Shown: in pieces, positions 11,940 through 24,435 of the stretch
Layout of the letters: the number at the start of each line of letters is the position of its first letter
Numbering within the stretch: the first letter of the stretch is position 1
NCBI GenBank assembly: GCA_008638375.1
Contig: CM018037.1
Span: forward strand, 35,793,576 to 35,857,575
Length of the DNA: 64,000 bases
Direction of reading: 5' to 3'
DNA from: Nyssa sinensis
Taxonomy: Eukaryota; Streptophyta; Magnoliopsida; Cornales; Nyssaceae
Notes under the pieces: generated by a model
Told to the model about the DNA's origin: nothing
Database searches by the model: none
What the model saw: the letters and a program-made list of their open reading frames with translations, nothing else
Translations under genes and position numbers: made by a program

Positions 11940-12126
11940 GGCTACGCTTGGATAGTGATTCAGGTATAATTTTTAAAAAAACTTGTAGTTAATTTTTTAA
12001 AAACTGTGAAAATGCATTTAGATATGGTAATTTAAATTTAAAAAAATTAAGATTAATAGTTTATCTAACGCGTATCCCATATTTTGAAATTCAAAATCTA
12101 CATTTAAAAACCTAACCAAACAAACC
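11940..12126. mobile_element. MITE-like element
   Basis: The left end GGCTACGCTTGGATAG and the reverse complement of the right end, GGGTTTGTTTGGTTAG, share most positions. They bound a ~190-bp AT-rich non-coding segment of the kind seen in plant MITEs. The exact ends and target duplication are unclear. Confidence 0.4.
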
Positions 12127-12533
12127 CTTGATTTTTTAGTTCATTACAGAAAATTCAGCCAATGATGAAAAAATTAATACAATACCATACACTCTATTTT
12201 TAAAAAGATTCAAAATCGTGACCTCTCACCCCTCTTATAAGAAATGCAGGAGATTTTACTCAGGCTTATGAAAACTTAGGCCACAAACACTCGTATTACT
12301 GTAGTATCTAATCTAACCCAAAATGGAAATTGCAAAACTATATTGGCTGCACTTTTTTCCAGCCACTCCACACAGTCCGGCCCAAAAAATTTCATTGGAT
12401 GTTGGAACAATTATTTCAACCAAAGCCCTGTTTTACCTTTGAAGCCCTTGCCTGCCGGGAACTGCCCCAAGATATTGGGCTCCAACATCGTATGGGTTTG
12501 TTAATCTTTTGTAGCAAGACTTTCCTAATCTAT

Positions 12534-12613
12534 TTTTTTTTAATGCAAGGATGAGGGAGGGGATATTCAACTCATGTCATCTACATAAAAGCAAGTACTT
12601 GTTTCACATGGAT
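12534..12613. repeat. Dispersed poly-T-headed repeat, copy 1
   Basis: A T run followed by AATGCAAGGATGAGGGAGGG, then GATATTCAACTCATGTCATC. It aligns with a second copy at 52172-52263 (T run, AAATACAACGATAGGGAAGG, then GGAATTAGACTCACGCCAAG). The T run suggests the 3' tail of a retroposed element on the - strand. The family is unknown. Confidence 0.4.
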
Positions 12614-12678
12614 AGAACTTTTGTCCCAACTTTCCTAATCCCCTTCATATGTATACTGATATACCATATTTGAGTATA

Positions 12679-12911
12679 CAAGTTTGGAGGATACATTTCA
12701 AGTATTTCGAAGTAAAGAAATCTTTAATTTGTCCTACAAAATATGTCAAATGTAGTTCTTATTGATATCTGTGTAGAACCAACATTCAGACTATATAAGT
12801 TTGGAGGATACATTTCAAATATTTCGAACTGAGGAAATCGTTAGTTTGTCCTACATAATATATCAAATGTAGTTCTTGTTGATATCTGTGCAGAGCCAAC
12901 ATTCAGACCTA
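12679..12911. repeat. 117-bp tandem duplication
   Basis: Two adjacent copies start at AGTTTGGAGGATACATTTCA (12681 and 12798), exactly 117 bases apart. Each runs through TGTCCTACA, AAATGTAGTTCTT and CCAACATTCAGAC. They differ at about a dozen positions, so the duplication is not very recent. Nothing coding is evident. Confidence 0.85.
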
Positions 12912-15900
12912 CTTCCGCAGGAGTTGGACAAGAAAGCTTTTATTATTAGATAAGATCTAAATCCAATCTTTCCATTTCCAATCCTTATCATATTAGGTAA
13001 TGGTTGATCCTATAAAAAGAGATTTGAGGTACGCCCTAATAAGAAGTGAACTCTTTTACAATAACACGTCATCTCTTTATGCTTCTCTGAATTTATCATC
13101 GAAATGACTACTACTTGAATCAACTTATAATCACTATTTTATAGAAAATTTTTGAAAGAATTACGTCCGATAAACTAGTAACAATATATACGAAGGAAAA
13201 GTAATGGATCACAGTTCCTTACCATCCTTAACTTATTGCCTGTTTTTTTCTTGGTGGAAGTTTAAATCTTTGAATTGCATATAGAGCGACGTGCTTGCTA
13301 TCCCATGTGTTCCCCAAAATGAGAACATCCAAGTTTATGACCTACCTCACAGAATAACATAGATCCATTCAACTCAGTGGAAAAACTGTTTCCCTTCATA
13401 AAATGTTTCCCTAATGAAAACAATGTCCCTTCCAAGAAAACTGCTACTGATGGAAAATGAACCCACATGAATTTGTGGTAACAGTTCTAACACACCACCT
13501 GATCTAATGGATGGAGCAAGAATTAAAAGAAGCACAAGATCAAGAAAAGGGACAGACCCAAATCTATGGTTCCTTGGACAAAGGAATGGTGTCGGAATTT
13601 TGTTTTATGGTCTGTCTGGATTCATGGTATGTACCTCTTGAAATGTCCAACACAAATAACACTATAATTGTTTGTGTCTCCAAGGTTCTTAATTATAAGT
13701 TTGAACCATCTTTTTGAGCTTCCTTTTTCATCTCTCTAATTATTTACTTCTCTAATCTTCCATTTATTAACCATTAGACATTGTTTTTCACTCTTTTTAA
13801 TGATTACCCAAAATTATTTTCAAATCACTTGTTTTAGTTAGGTCTTGTCTTCTTGAATTAAGCAATTCGAGCTCGACTTTTGATCAACTTAGTTTGATAT
13901 TTATTTAACATCAGCTCGTAAGATAAATAAATTATTTTAAAAATGATTAATTTATTGAAATCGATTTAAATTATCTTAGTCTTCTAAAAATCTTCTCAAA
14001 TTTAAGATAAAGTTTAATAAATTCAAATTTTGAAAATTATACAAGAAGTGATTGAAACTTTTTTAAACATTGATCAAAATTTGAGTAGCTTTCAGATGAA
14101 GACTTTTCAATTCCATTGGCCAATGATCTTGATTGTTGATTTGCAAGGGACAGAAACGCATTGCATCATGAGTGATGAGTGGTGTTGATTGTGTGAATCT
14201 GAGGCTTCTTCCCCATGGCAGTCTGGGTGGAAACTGGAAAGTCTGCGATGGGATGTGGAGGGCCACACTATTTGGTGCAGTGCAGTGGTAAACCCTGCGA
14301 TGGGACATAAGCCAAAACTCAATTTGGCATGTCTCGACATTATGATGGTGCCCTTGAATTCTTGTTATTGCTTCCCCACATTTCGTCTTCATTTCATTCA
14401 TGACCTCAACTGTTTTTTTCTCACTTCTTTTTAAATTTCAAACTTTTAAATTTCAAATTGTCTATCAAAAATCACGTGAATCGAAGCTACATCCTGTAGG
14501 CAGGCCATCCCGTGTCTTTATTCTCTACCTAACTGAATGAAGATTGGTCCATAGGAAGAAGAGAATCGAAATAGAAATCTCTTACTAAGTATTTTACAAA
14601 AAGTTATCGGATCAACTAATTCGTCACTCAGAGTCATTTTTTTAATTGATTCTAGAAGAAAGTGGTATTCGCTGAATTTTGACTCGACAATCTCGATAAA
14701 CAAGCATTTTAATTAATGTCTATCGCCTACTCGATCTCACATGAAAGTGACATCTGTTGAATTTTGACTTGACGATTTCAATAAACAAACTCCTTAATTA
14801 CTGTCTACTGCCTACTCGGCTTCTCCTTAAGACTACCTCTCAGAGTTGAAGTATAGTATTTGCAAAGTATTGGACGTGTGTTCAATGCACTATCAATTAT
14901 ATGATGTTGGAAAACATTTACACCTTCTATAGTTAGTCCAATTTTACTTTTAATTCTAGTGATACTAATAAATCTTATGATCTTAATTTGTAAAGTATTT
15001 TTATTTTAAAATTTGATTTTTTTCTTCAAATGAAAATAAATTTATTTTGGTCATTTTTTTTATTTTTCATCAATTCCATTGCATTTAACATTTCATTCAC
15101 AATCACGAGGGAGATTAGTGTCACGTTTTAAATAACATGGGATCAAAATCACATGCAATGTAAGTGTAGTTTTCTTAAAATGTTACGTCATTTAAAATAC
15201 AAAAATTTACGACAGTATTAGTGCTTTTTTGTCCTATAGACAGTTGCACTGCTACAATTATGGCTAAAATTTGAATATTGTATGAAATCTATATGAATTC
15301 TGCGACTTTAGTTCCTTCCCAGATTTCAATTGTCCAGACTCCTAAGACCCTTCACTCTCCCATTGTTGCGTATATATTCAAGATCTAATGACTCATACTT
15401 TTTTTGGTATTTCAACATTTAAAACTCTTCTACAATTTAAAGAAAACTTGTGAGTCATTGGACCTATTTAAATATACATGTGGCAATGGAAGAGTAGAGG
15501 TCAAGAGGGGTCAAGAGGATAAGTTATGGAGAGAATCCAAACCCAAACCCCAGATGAACAATCAAATCAAAACGAGAATCACATTGTTGCACCAAACTTT
15601 TTTTTTTTTTTTCAAAAAAAAAAAGGAAGTTAAAAACCATTTGAGTATGGGGATGCTACTTTGTGTCCACCACCTTAATGTTGCAATAACAACACAAAGA
15701 GACACAATAAGTGTGTAACAAACAAAGGAAACAGAGAGGAGATTTAAGGTTGTTGGACCACAAATATTGTCTAGGCTTTGTTTGTTTACTATGTAAAGGT
15801 GTATCCTCTAATGAGTTATTACTACTTTTTTCTCAATGATTTTCAACACAATTAGTATTATACTAACATAGTTTTTATTTAGAAACTTCATAGCAATGAT

Positions 15901-16510
15901 GTAACCGACTTTCAACTTCTTTTATTATTACAAAAATAAAGAACCATTGATCATCATCAAATTGTAATGCTGAAGTTTAAAACTATTGTCGTACTACTCA
16001 ACTTCAATACATTCCTTTGTACAATTCATTATGTACTTCCACCACTTTTTTGTCATAGTAAGTGATTAAAAATTCATTTTTATTTGCACGGTAGAAAATA
16101 ATTATAAATTTTCACGAAATACAGTAAATGACATGTATTAAAGTTGAATTTACTATTATATTAATTCCAATAAGAAAATTTAAATATAATTTATATTTTC
16201 TTGATTCATGAATTAGACTAAGTTAAAATTGTATGTCGAGCATTTTTGTCAGTATTAGAGTAAACGTGATCGAAGTCAGAACAAAATAGAGCTTACTGGG
16301 TAGGTCTTTAATAGAGTTTTTTTAAATACACATAATTATGTTCAAAAAAAAAGTTGTTCAAAAATTTTCTTCAAATATACTTTTGTGCATTAAGAAAAAT
16401 AAAATTAACATTGATCATTACAGTTTCAATTTTTTATCCTTTTTTTTTTTTTTTTGAAAATTGCATATGTTCGAGTGTGCCACTGAGCTCAGGCTCATAC
16501 ACATTTGTTG

Positions 16511-17471
16511 TCACATCCGAACACCCCACCTTACACAGATGCCGAGGACGCGATACCAGTTAGCCACCTTGTCAGTTTTCTCCACCAACAATGCAACCAA
16601 CCAAAGGCGACTTCCCAACTTTACAATGAATTGCATTCCAAATGTAAGATCAGAGTAGCGAAAATTTAAAACTTTTTCTCAGTCGGGAATGCAACTCACC
16701 TATATACTACTAATCTATATACCACGGAGCTATATATCACAAGACACGTCTATAATCAGACATCTAATATCTCTAGAGTACCAATCTACATGAGTCATAT
16801 CTTACACCTTCTAATTCAATGGAAATAAATCCTGAAAAAAAAATGTCAGATAAATAAAATGAGCTTAAACAAGCTGAGTGAGTAACATAGATTCCTGCCA
16901 TGAGTTTCAAACCAGTTCTTATATACATGATATCAAATAAAATATATGATCAAATGCAGCTCAAATAGAACAAACAGACTAGATCAAAACAGAACAGAGC
17001 CAGAACAGAACTGGACTGGACTGAGTATCAATTAGTCAAAGGCATATCATCAAATGTGTCTGAACCTCTCCCAGTTGCCCATGAGCAGACTACTCGTGAG
17101 GCCTCTACCCTTTGGGTAAAATCATTGATATGCACTAGATATGTTGAGACATGGCTCATGGTAGTGGTACTCTAGAGAGATTAGATATGCTCTGTGTAAT
17201 ATGTCTGGTTATAGACATGTTATGTGACTAGAGTTATTAGCTATCTGGTTTTAGACTTACTCTGTGGTACATACCTCTGTAGTATTTATAAATGAGTTGC
17301 ATTCTCGAGATTTTTAAATTCCGCTGCTTTGACCCCTACATTTGGAATGCAATTCATCGTTAAGTTCAAGAGTTTACCTTTGGTTGGTCGCATTGTCAAT
17401 CGAGAGACCTGCAAGGCGGTTAACTGGCATCACATCTTCAACATCCGCGTAGGGTGAGGTGCGGGATGTGA
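16511..17471. mobile_element. Foldback-type element with long inverted repeats
   Basis: The left arm (from TCACATCC at 16511 to about 16810) and the right arm (about 17140 to GGATGTGA at 17471) are imperfect reverse complements over roughly 300 bases. Matching blocks include ATGAATTGCATTCCAAATGT (16626) against ACATTTGGAATGCAATTCAT (17338), and CAACCAAAGG (16607) against CCTTTGGTTG (17377). Further in, AGAGTACCA matches TGGTACTCT. The middle ~330 bases are unique. This is the layout of foldback or long-TIR Mutator-like elements. A 9-bp target duplication is not evident. Confidence 0.7.
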
Positions 17472-19475
17472 TATTCATGGTATGGCTTTTGTTCTTTGAA
17501 AATTGTTAAGAGTACTCTGATTTCCTAGGATCCAAAACTGTTGCTTTGGCCATCTTATGATATTTTCTCTTCTCCCAATTCCAATTCTCTACCTCATCAT
17601 TTGAAAATGAGTTTATGCATTTCTAAATATGGTTTGTATTAAATTAGGCATCTCAATTAAAACCAACATTTAATCCCAAAGGGTAGTTCAGTAGTAATAA
17701 GGGCAGAAGCAAGTGTCCAGTAAATACAAGTCTCTTGTTTATTAAAAACAAAAATTCTTTTAGGACCACTCACTAAAGACACAAGTTTTGTTTCAAAAGA
17801 CTTGTGAGAGTCGAAAAATTTATTCACCAACAAAAATACAATACTGTTCGGCACATGGAGAACGGTATGAGAAGGGTTGGCAAAACAGCTACTAAAGTTG
17901 AGTCAAAATATCTACCAAATATGAATTCAGAAAGTACACTCCAACGATGACTTTTAGCTGCTACTAAAATTTGACTTATAGTTTACTATCTTAAAGGACG
18001 ATCTAGATTACAACAATTTTATTATGATTATTTTTTTGTCATGCAACAGAGGTATTTAAGCAGTCATAATCTAATTAATTCCTATTTTCTTATGCAAGAC
18101 CACCGTTTCGTAAGATCATTAAATGCTCGATTACTAGTCTTGACTGTTGATTATCTCAGGGATGTAAACAGTAAGAGTCAAACTAACGAATTCGAAGAAA
18201 TGATAATTTTGTAAAAAAATAACATTTGAGCAAAAAGTCAAAACATAATGTTTTCGTACTATAATACTATCAAAATTTAGTTTTATAAAATGATAAAATT
18301 TTGTCAACTTAAATAAGACCTTAATTTTAATAAGATGGCTAAATATCAACAAGGATATTTTCGGCATTTTGAAGGCAAGTGGTAAATAAAGTTAAAAAGA
18401 TCAAAAAGACAAAAACATAGTAGTAAAAAAAAGGAAGAAAAGAGAAAAGAGGGGACTACTGGGAAAGTTTAACCGGAGTGAGGATAACGTGTTCTTTACG
18501 GAGCTTGTTGGAGCGTGGTATTTCTGCAACTGCTAAAAGTAAATTTGACCATTATCCATGTTAGAAAAAAAGTACATCTTAAAGATCACGTGAACAGCGT
18601 ATCATACGGTAAAGAATACCACGTCATCAAAATATTTGAGAAGAGTAATGATGGGAAGAGTAATGATTTTTTATTGAACTCGTATCTTAACTCAACATAA
18701 TGTGTGAAAAGAGTGTGAGCGGCGGTGGTGATCACACTAGTTTTTCTCGCTTCCAACACATTATATAAATAAAAATATAAGAATAGTAAATTTTTATATT
18801 TTTAAAAAATATTTCTGAAAATTTTATAATTAATTTTTAAATTATTTAAAAAATTATATTTTAAATTAAATTATAAGTATTTAAATAAATATATGTAAGA
18901 TAGATTTAAATAATATTATAATATTTAGGTGAATTATTAAAAATATTGAATGTATTATATAAATAAATAAAATATTTTTTAAAAATAAAATTTCACTTAC
19001 ACTTTTTTAAAATAAAATATGGATTTAACATTTCAAAAATATTAAAATAAATAAATAAATAATAGAGACAGAAGTGGCAGACCTGTTAGGTTGTTGGGAA
19101 TCTTCAAATGCAGAAATGATTATATATTTGATTTGAACAAGTTACTCAGATGTTCAAAGCTAACATAATGCCAAATACAGACCCCGCAGATTACACAGGC
19201 GCACGAAAAATATCTTTTTATCATTTCTTTCCATTTCACATTCATAATATTCTGCTACTTACTCGCTTTACAGACAAAACTACAAGTGAATGTGAATCCC
19301 CTAATCTGTATTTGCTGTCCCATTTTCTGTGAGACTCGGATTCACTCTCCATTAAGTTTCTTTTTCATCTTTTACAAAATATATATATATATATATGATC
19401 GTTGAGGAAACAGTTGATCTGAAAGTTATGCTCATAATCTGTTTCCCGCCATCGAAATTTGAGAAACAGAGAACT

Positions 19476-20638
19476 TCAAATGCTACTTCTTTTCGCCTCC
19501 TCACTTGAATTTCTTGCCGGATTCATTGATTTCTCGTTAAAAGAATCGCTTGCAGATCGCGATAAAAGAGATGATCCTGATACCAAATTTGAAAAAAAAT
19601 AAAATTCTGAATTATTATTTTCTTTTTCAACAAAAAAAAAATTCAAAAAAAAATAATAATTATACCTTTGGAAGAGTTGAATGATGTCTTGCAATAAAGA
19701 ATGGCACTTTGGATCCCATCATGCTGCAGGAGCAGCGAATCATCCCTTCTATTCGCCGGCGACGGCGTGATTCTCACTGCGGACGATGCCGATCGGCTCT
19801 TCCCCAAATGCTTACAAACGACTCGAAGTGCCGCCGGTCTACTCCCCTGTTTCTCCTCGGCTTGTTTTTTCGGCGAAAATAACGGTGCGGTCGCCGGAGA
19901 TGATAACGGAGTTGCGGTTGATAACTGATCCGAAAACTTCATCTTGTCATTGTATCTCTTCGAAACCCTAACATAGAGTGGTTTGATCAGCTTCAGATAC
20001 TTCTGCACTACATCCTTTGGAAAACGCGTTGACGAATCATCTGACGATGCACTCCGTTGGGCCATTTTGCTTCTCAAACTGTTTTCTCTGGTAAAGAGTG
20101 AGACAATCGGAACCTCTTCAACTTTGCATTTCACTTTGAAACGCTTGCTCTGCTCCTGGTGTGATGGTGATGGTATCTGATGCTTCGGAGTCGCCATCGA
20201 AACATCGTTCTTCTCTATTTTCTGCGATTTCGATTTCTTGAACCCTAACATCAAGACTCGAAACTTGGGCGCAGATTTCAGCAATGAAATCGGAGACTGA
20301 GGCTTTGAATTCGTTTCTAGTGCCACGATTCTCCCTTTGAAGAATACATCAGTCGGAGAATCGACGAAATTGAACCTTCTCTCGCCGTCTTTTTTGGCCA
20401 CTTCATCGTTGTCAAAGCCGTCGATGTCGACATTAATAGCTTTGTTTTCTTCCTTCTCGTCACGATCAGGCACCTTAAACTCCAAATCGAAGAAAGACTC
20501 GTCGGTTTCGTCATCGGTTTTCACCGCCTGATGGCGGTTGGATCCGTTGGAGCTGGCTGCGACATCGGCGTCGGAATCGCCTCCACCGTTACCGGTCTCG
20601 GCACCAGCATTTCGCCAGAACTTGAGCAAAGCTTCCAT
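19476..20638 (-). CDS. MAKR: Membrane-associated kinase regulator (MAKR2/MAKR5-like)
   Basis: Two exons on the - strand: 20638-19666 (973 nt) and 19576-19476 (101 nt), joined across an 89-base intron (GTATAATT...TATCAG). The product is 357 residues. It starts MEALLKFWR, typical of this family. It has acidic and serine-rich low-complexity stretches, then a conserved basic segment around residues 217-245 (KYLKLIKPLYVRVSKRYND), and a C-terminal conserved box with SPANRRDDSLLLQHDGIQSA that continues across the splice and ends in EEAKRSSI. Known MAKR proteins are relatives of BKI1. They associate with the plasma membrane through basic residues and regulate receptor kinases in hormone or peptide signalling. 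The join restores frame and the family C-terminus, which the unspliced ORF loses. Whether it corresponds to MAKR2 or MAKR5 cannot be settled here. Confidence 0.9.
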
Positions 20639-20721
20639 GGATGAGAGTTGGTGTAGGGTTTAGTGTGAAGAGAAAAGGGGAGAGAGCAGAAATGTGAAAA
20701 GGAGAGAGTGGAAACGTGAGG

Positions 20722-20729
20722 TTATAAAT
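20722..20729 (-). promoter_or_regulatory. Probable TATA box of the MAKR gene
   Basis: On the - strand the sequence reads AAGTATTTATAACC, 84 bases upstream of the ATG at 20638. A CT-rich leader follows (CTCTCC and TTTTCTCTTCACAC). This is the spacing expected for a plant core promoter with a 5' UTR of about 50-60 bases. Confidence 0.6.
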
Positions 20730-21409
20730 ACTTGAAAGGGAACCTTTTTTTCCCTTCGTTTTATGGCGTTGGCAGTACTGAAAATGGAGTTTCGGGGAAG
20801 CAGAGGGAAGTAAGCTTTTTTACTGTGTGAGAGGGGAGAGAGAGAGACGGCTTTAGGTTTTGTTTGTTTCGACAGTATTTTAGATGAGTAGCGTCGTCTA
20901 TTTGGTTAAAAAGGTTGATGATGTGAGACCGGTCTGTTCTCGAATATCTGAATTACACAAACAGACGCACCGTATCGACTGTAGGCGGTAGCATGACACA
21001 AAATCATACCACACTCTGTACATACTGTCTACGGAGTACAGACTACAGACGGCTAGACCAGATATTTGCCAATGTCTTGACCATCTATTGCATCGCAAAT
21101 GTGGGTTGAATTGCATTCATTGTATATATTTAAAATTTTAAATATTATAATATTTTTTATACATCATATATATTTTTATTATTATAGAATATGATACGAT
21201 TTGATAATTAATAAATTTTGATTTAAATTAAGAAATTATAGATTTATTTAAAAATACAATTTTTATTATTTTCTTAATAAATAAGATACATATAACTTAT
21301 TATCCAATCTGAATTTGACTTGTTTATAGGCGTAATAAAATTTATTATACATGAGAATTCATGTGTTATATGTAGGGATAGAAAAATGTCCTATCATGTC
21401 AGATCTTGT

Positions 21410-22483
21410 TGTTACTATCAACGTTTATTTTTGAAAATATATTAAATATTTTGAGAAAATAATAAATTATTTTGAAAAACAGGAAATTATTTTGAAACCA
21501 AAATAGTATAAAGTTTTGAAACAAAACCGAAACTTGAAAATATAGAAGTTGTATTTCAACAGTATAAAAATATTGAAAGTGCAAAAGTAGTATAAGAATA
21601 CAAAAGACTTACAGAATTACAGAAATAAGATAATACGGGAATGAAGGCTTGTATTTAACACAATGTTCTTAAAGCAAATTCGTCCCTTGCGGTGGTGCTT
21701 TACGAGGCTATGAATATTACTTCCCAGGATACAATGATCAGAACGTATTGAAGAAAAAACACTCAAACTTTAATACACAACGAACCAAAAGTAGTGGTTG
21801 AATTCTCAGACTATGAATTGACGCACAAAATATGTATGAATTGAATCAATGAATATAGGTGCATAGGTGGTGTTTATATAGAGCATTCGTGTCTATTTGA
21901 TAAAGACACGAAGGCTAACACTCACAGTAGTTCAACGAACAGGCGCAGAAAAGAAGACGATTCAATCAAAATTCAAACCAAAAGTTTAAAACGCAATTGT
22001 AAAATGATTAATTAATTGGACTATTTCTAATAGTAACAAAAATGGCAGCGTGTTGGAAAATTATTTAAATGAAATTTTTTCAAAACCCAAACCCAAACCC
22101 AAACCCGACTCGGTGCGGGGTGGCGACAGCGCATGTAGTGAACTAAGTATGTGCTAGGCCTTCTCTTTCTACAAAACTTGGGTATTCCTTAGAGTCCAAA
22201 CCATCCTTCAAGGTAATTGTATATATACTCTTTAAAAATCTTGTACCCATTCTATGTGGGATACAAAATTTTTACAAGTTTCAAACTTTTGTTATCATTT
22301 TCAAGTGATGATATTTGGAAGTAATTTGTCATTCACTCCTTAATGATTTTGAGCAACTCAATATATGATTTTAATATCCTCATGAAAGAGAACACATTTT
22401 CATATGAATTCACCAAAATTAATGTTTGGGATCCATTATAATTTTAATAAATGGAAGGGTCTCAAAACCCATTATTTCTAACA
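21410..22483 (-). mobile_element. Solo LTR (probably Ty1/copia-type)
   Basis: The 1,074-base segment begins TGTTACTATC and ends TTTCTAACA on the + strand, so in - orientation it reads TGTTAGAAAT...GATAGTAACA with the usual TG..CA ends. It is bounded on both sides by CTTGT (21405-21409 and 22484-22488), a 5-bp target duplication. There is no second LTR and no internal coding region, so it arose by LTR-LTR recombination. It contains a run of about four AAACCC units at 22085-22108 followed by a GC-rich stretch. Assignment to copia rests on the TGTTAGAAAT start, a weak criterion. Confidence 0.8.
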
Positions 22484-23117
22484 CTTGTATCTAATAAAAT
22501 GAATTTGGACGGAAAATAAATGAGGAGATCGAAAGATGAAAAATATTATAATTCGATATAGAATTGGGACAAGGATGAATTTTAATATCCTAATCATACT
22601 CCAGCCTAATTATATTTTTAAATTATATAAATTTTTTTCAACATTCTCATATTATTTTAAATATTATTACTTATATAGATTCAAATATGTTATATATACA
22701 TCATGCATATAGAATTTGTATATACAAATTTTTAGACGAAAATAAGATTTAGAGAGAAGGGATGGACACAAGTCGAATGAGATGGAGATGTAGACAAATA
22801 CTTTTAAACGGGTCTCTCTTAGTTTTCATTTCTAATAATAAGACACAACGTTTCATAAATGAGTCGTTATAATTTTAATTAAAATGAAAAGACATCAAAC
22901 CAATTGCATTGAAGTCACAATCTCTCAAGAGAAAGAAAATCATATCTTCTAGCGTATGACACTAGGAAGAGAGGCCCATTAGATTACAAAATGCAAGGAT
23001 TTGATTATCCTTTTTGCCATATATATATATAAAGAATAATGCTACATTCACCGGATTCCTTTAGCCAATTTATTTACCTACAACTACAACTGATTGAGGG
23101 CCCATATTTGAGATGTG

Positions 23118-23174
<57 letters not shown>
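23118..23174. repeat. Compound microsatellite (TA)n(GA)n
   Basis: About eleven TA units run directly into about eighteen GA units. Likely polymorphic. Confidence 0.95.
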
Positions 23175-23176
<2 letters not shown>

Positions 23177-24044
23177 AGCCTAATTTTATTTGGACTAATC
23201 CAAAAAAAAACTATTAAATTTAAAATATGAAAAAAAAATTTAAAAATTAACAGTTTGGGTATTTTCCATACAGTTCCACAGATTTATATTGAACTTCCAA
23301 TTAACCATTAATTAAGAAAGAAAATAAGAAAAGAAAAGGTGAGGAGTCGTCTGGGAATGGATGTATGATTCTCTGCTGGGTAGAGTGGAGATTTTGTGGT
23401 ACAGTAAACGATAGGAGGGTGACGAGAAACTTCCAAAAAGGACAGGAAAAAGAAAAGGGAAGGGAAAAGAAAAGAGCCAGAAAGCAAAGACTCAAAAGAA
23501 GGGAGAGGGGAGGTAAGGTGTTTGCTTTTCCCAGTCTTTTTAGAAAAATCTGATGCTTGCGACATTGGGTTCTTTACAAAGTGCCCAACACGACTCCATA
23601 TAGATGCGGCACGCTTGTAGGGGTTCACTGACCTGCCATTAAAGACGTCTCTGACTCGTGACCTTAAAGGTTTGACTTGCCAGTTTCATTTCATCTATAT
23701 AATCTAATTGGACATCATCTCAACCCTTCTCATGAATGACTTGGAAAAGATAAAGTGTCATATAAATCTGTGACTTTATATTCAATGTAAAGAAGCCTAA
23801 GGAAACAAGTCCTCCTAGCACTACCGTATGGGTGGCAAAAGGGCCTTTGATTTTTCTTGATTTTGTTGAGGTTGAGGTTGAGCTTAGGCTTCTTCACCAC
23901 ACAACTGTAGGCTCATTGAAGCTCAAACCCTTAATCAATTTCTTTTTGAAATTGACTAAATTAACTCTTGGATGATGATAAGCTTTTTGAAGCAAGATTA
24001 CATTGTGCGTTATGAGACTCCAAAGGGGATTCTTATACTTAGTG

Positions 24045-24435
24045 TTTGTTTAGTTAAATTGTCTAATAATGCAGTTGAAGATTAGTAGTTATTAGAGATA
24101 AGTCGTCGATAAGATTAAGTAGCTGATAGGAATAAGAAACTGACGAGAAAAAATATTTGAATATTTAATAAAAATTATTAAAATGTGATTATGAAATACG
24201 AAAGAATAAAAATATCAAAAGGAATGATAAAAAGAAAAGAAATAACAAAGAATAATCGGGGTATTATTACATTAATTTTTTATGCTTAATTAAGTAAGCG
24301 CCAAGAATCAACTTATCAAAATAAGTTGATTTTAGCTTAAAAAATAGGGGTATTACTACATAAGTTGATTAATATTGCACCCAAACAACTAGTTTCAAAT
24401 TAAATACTTACATTCTCCCTCAAATACAATAAATG
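24045..24435. repeat. Dispersed AT-rich repeat, copy 1
   Basis: Shares a series of ordered blocks with 62910-63205: TAATAAAAATTATTAAAATG-type sequence, the AAAGAAAAGAAATAAC tract, AGAATCAACTTATC, AAGTTGATTT..TTAAAAAAT, then TTAAATACTTA. The ends carry TGTTTG-type motifs (GTGTTTGTTTAG on the left, CACCCAAACAACTAG on the right), suggesting a MITE. Boundaries are approximate. Confidence 0.45.

Larger units (their letters stand above)
10005..19475. other. Long intergenic region, transposon remnants, no supported gene
   Basis: About 9.5 kb between LEA_2 copy 3 and the MAKR gene. Identified pieces are a MITE-like element (11940-12126), a dispersed poly-T repeat (12534-12613), a 117-bp tandem duplication (12679-12911) and an inverted-repeat element (16511-17471). 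Several ORFs of 60-112 codons (for example 12330-12554, 13511-13717 and 14063-14401 on the - strand) have no recognisable domain, repeated family pattern or splice partner. 18760-19070 is almost pure A/T. Confidence 0.6.

Noticed and set aside
14063..14401. 112-codon - strand ORF or miRNA precursor
   Set aside because: No domain is recognised, no known plant miRNA sequence was found in it, and no clear stem was visible.
17657..17854. Possible third SINE (AGGGTAGTTCAGTAGTAATAA)
   Set aside because: A weak A-box-like sequence is present, but there is no B box at a suitable distance, no clear A tail and no target duplication.
22085..22108. Interstitial telomere repeat
   Set aside because: The unit is AAACCC (6 bp), not the plant telomere unit AAACCCT (7 bp), and it lies inside the solo LTR.
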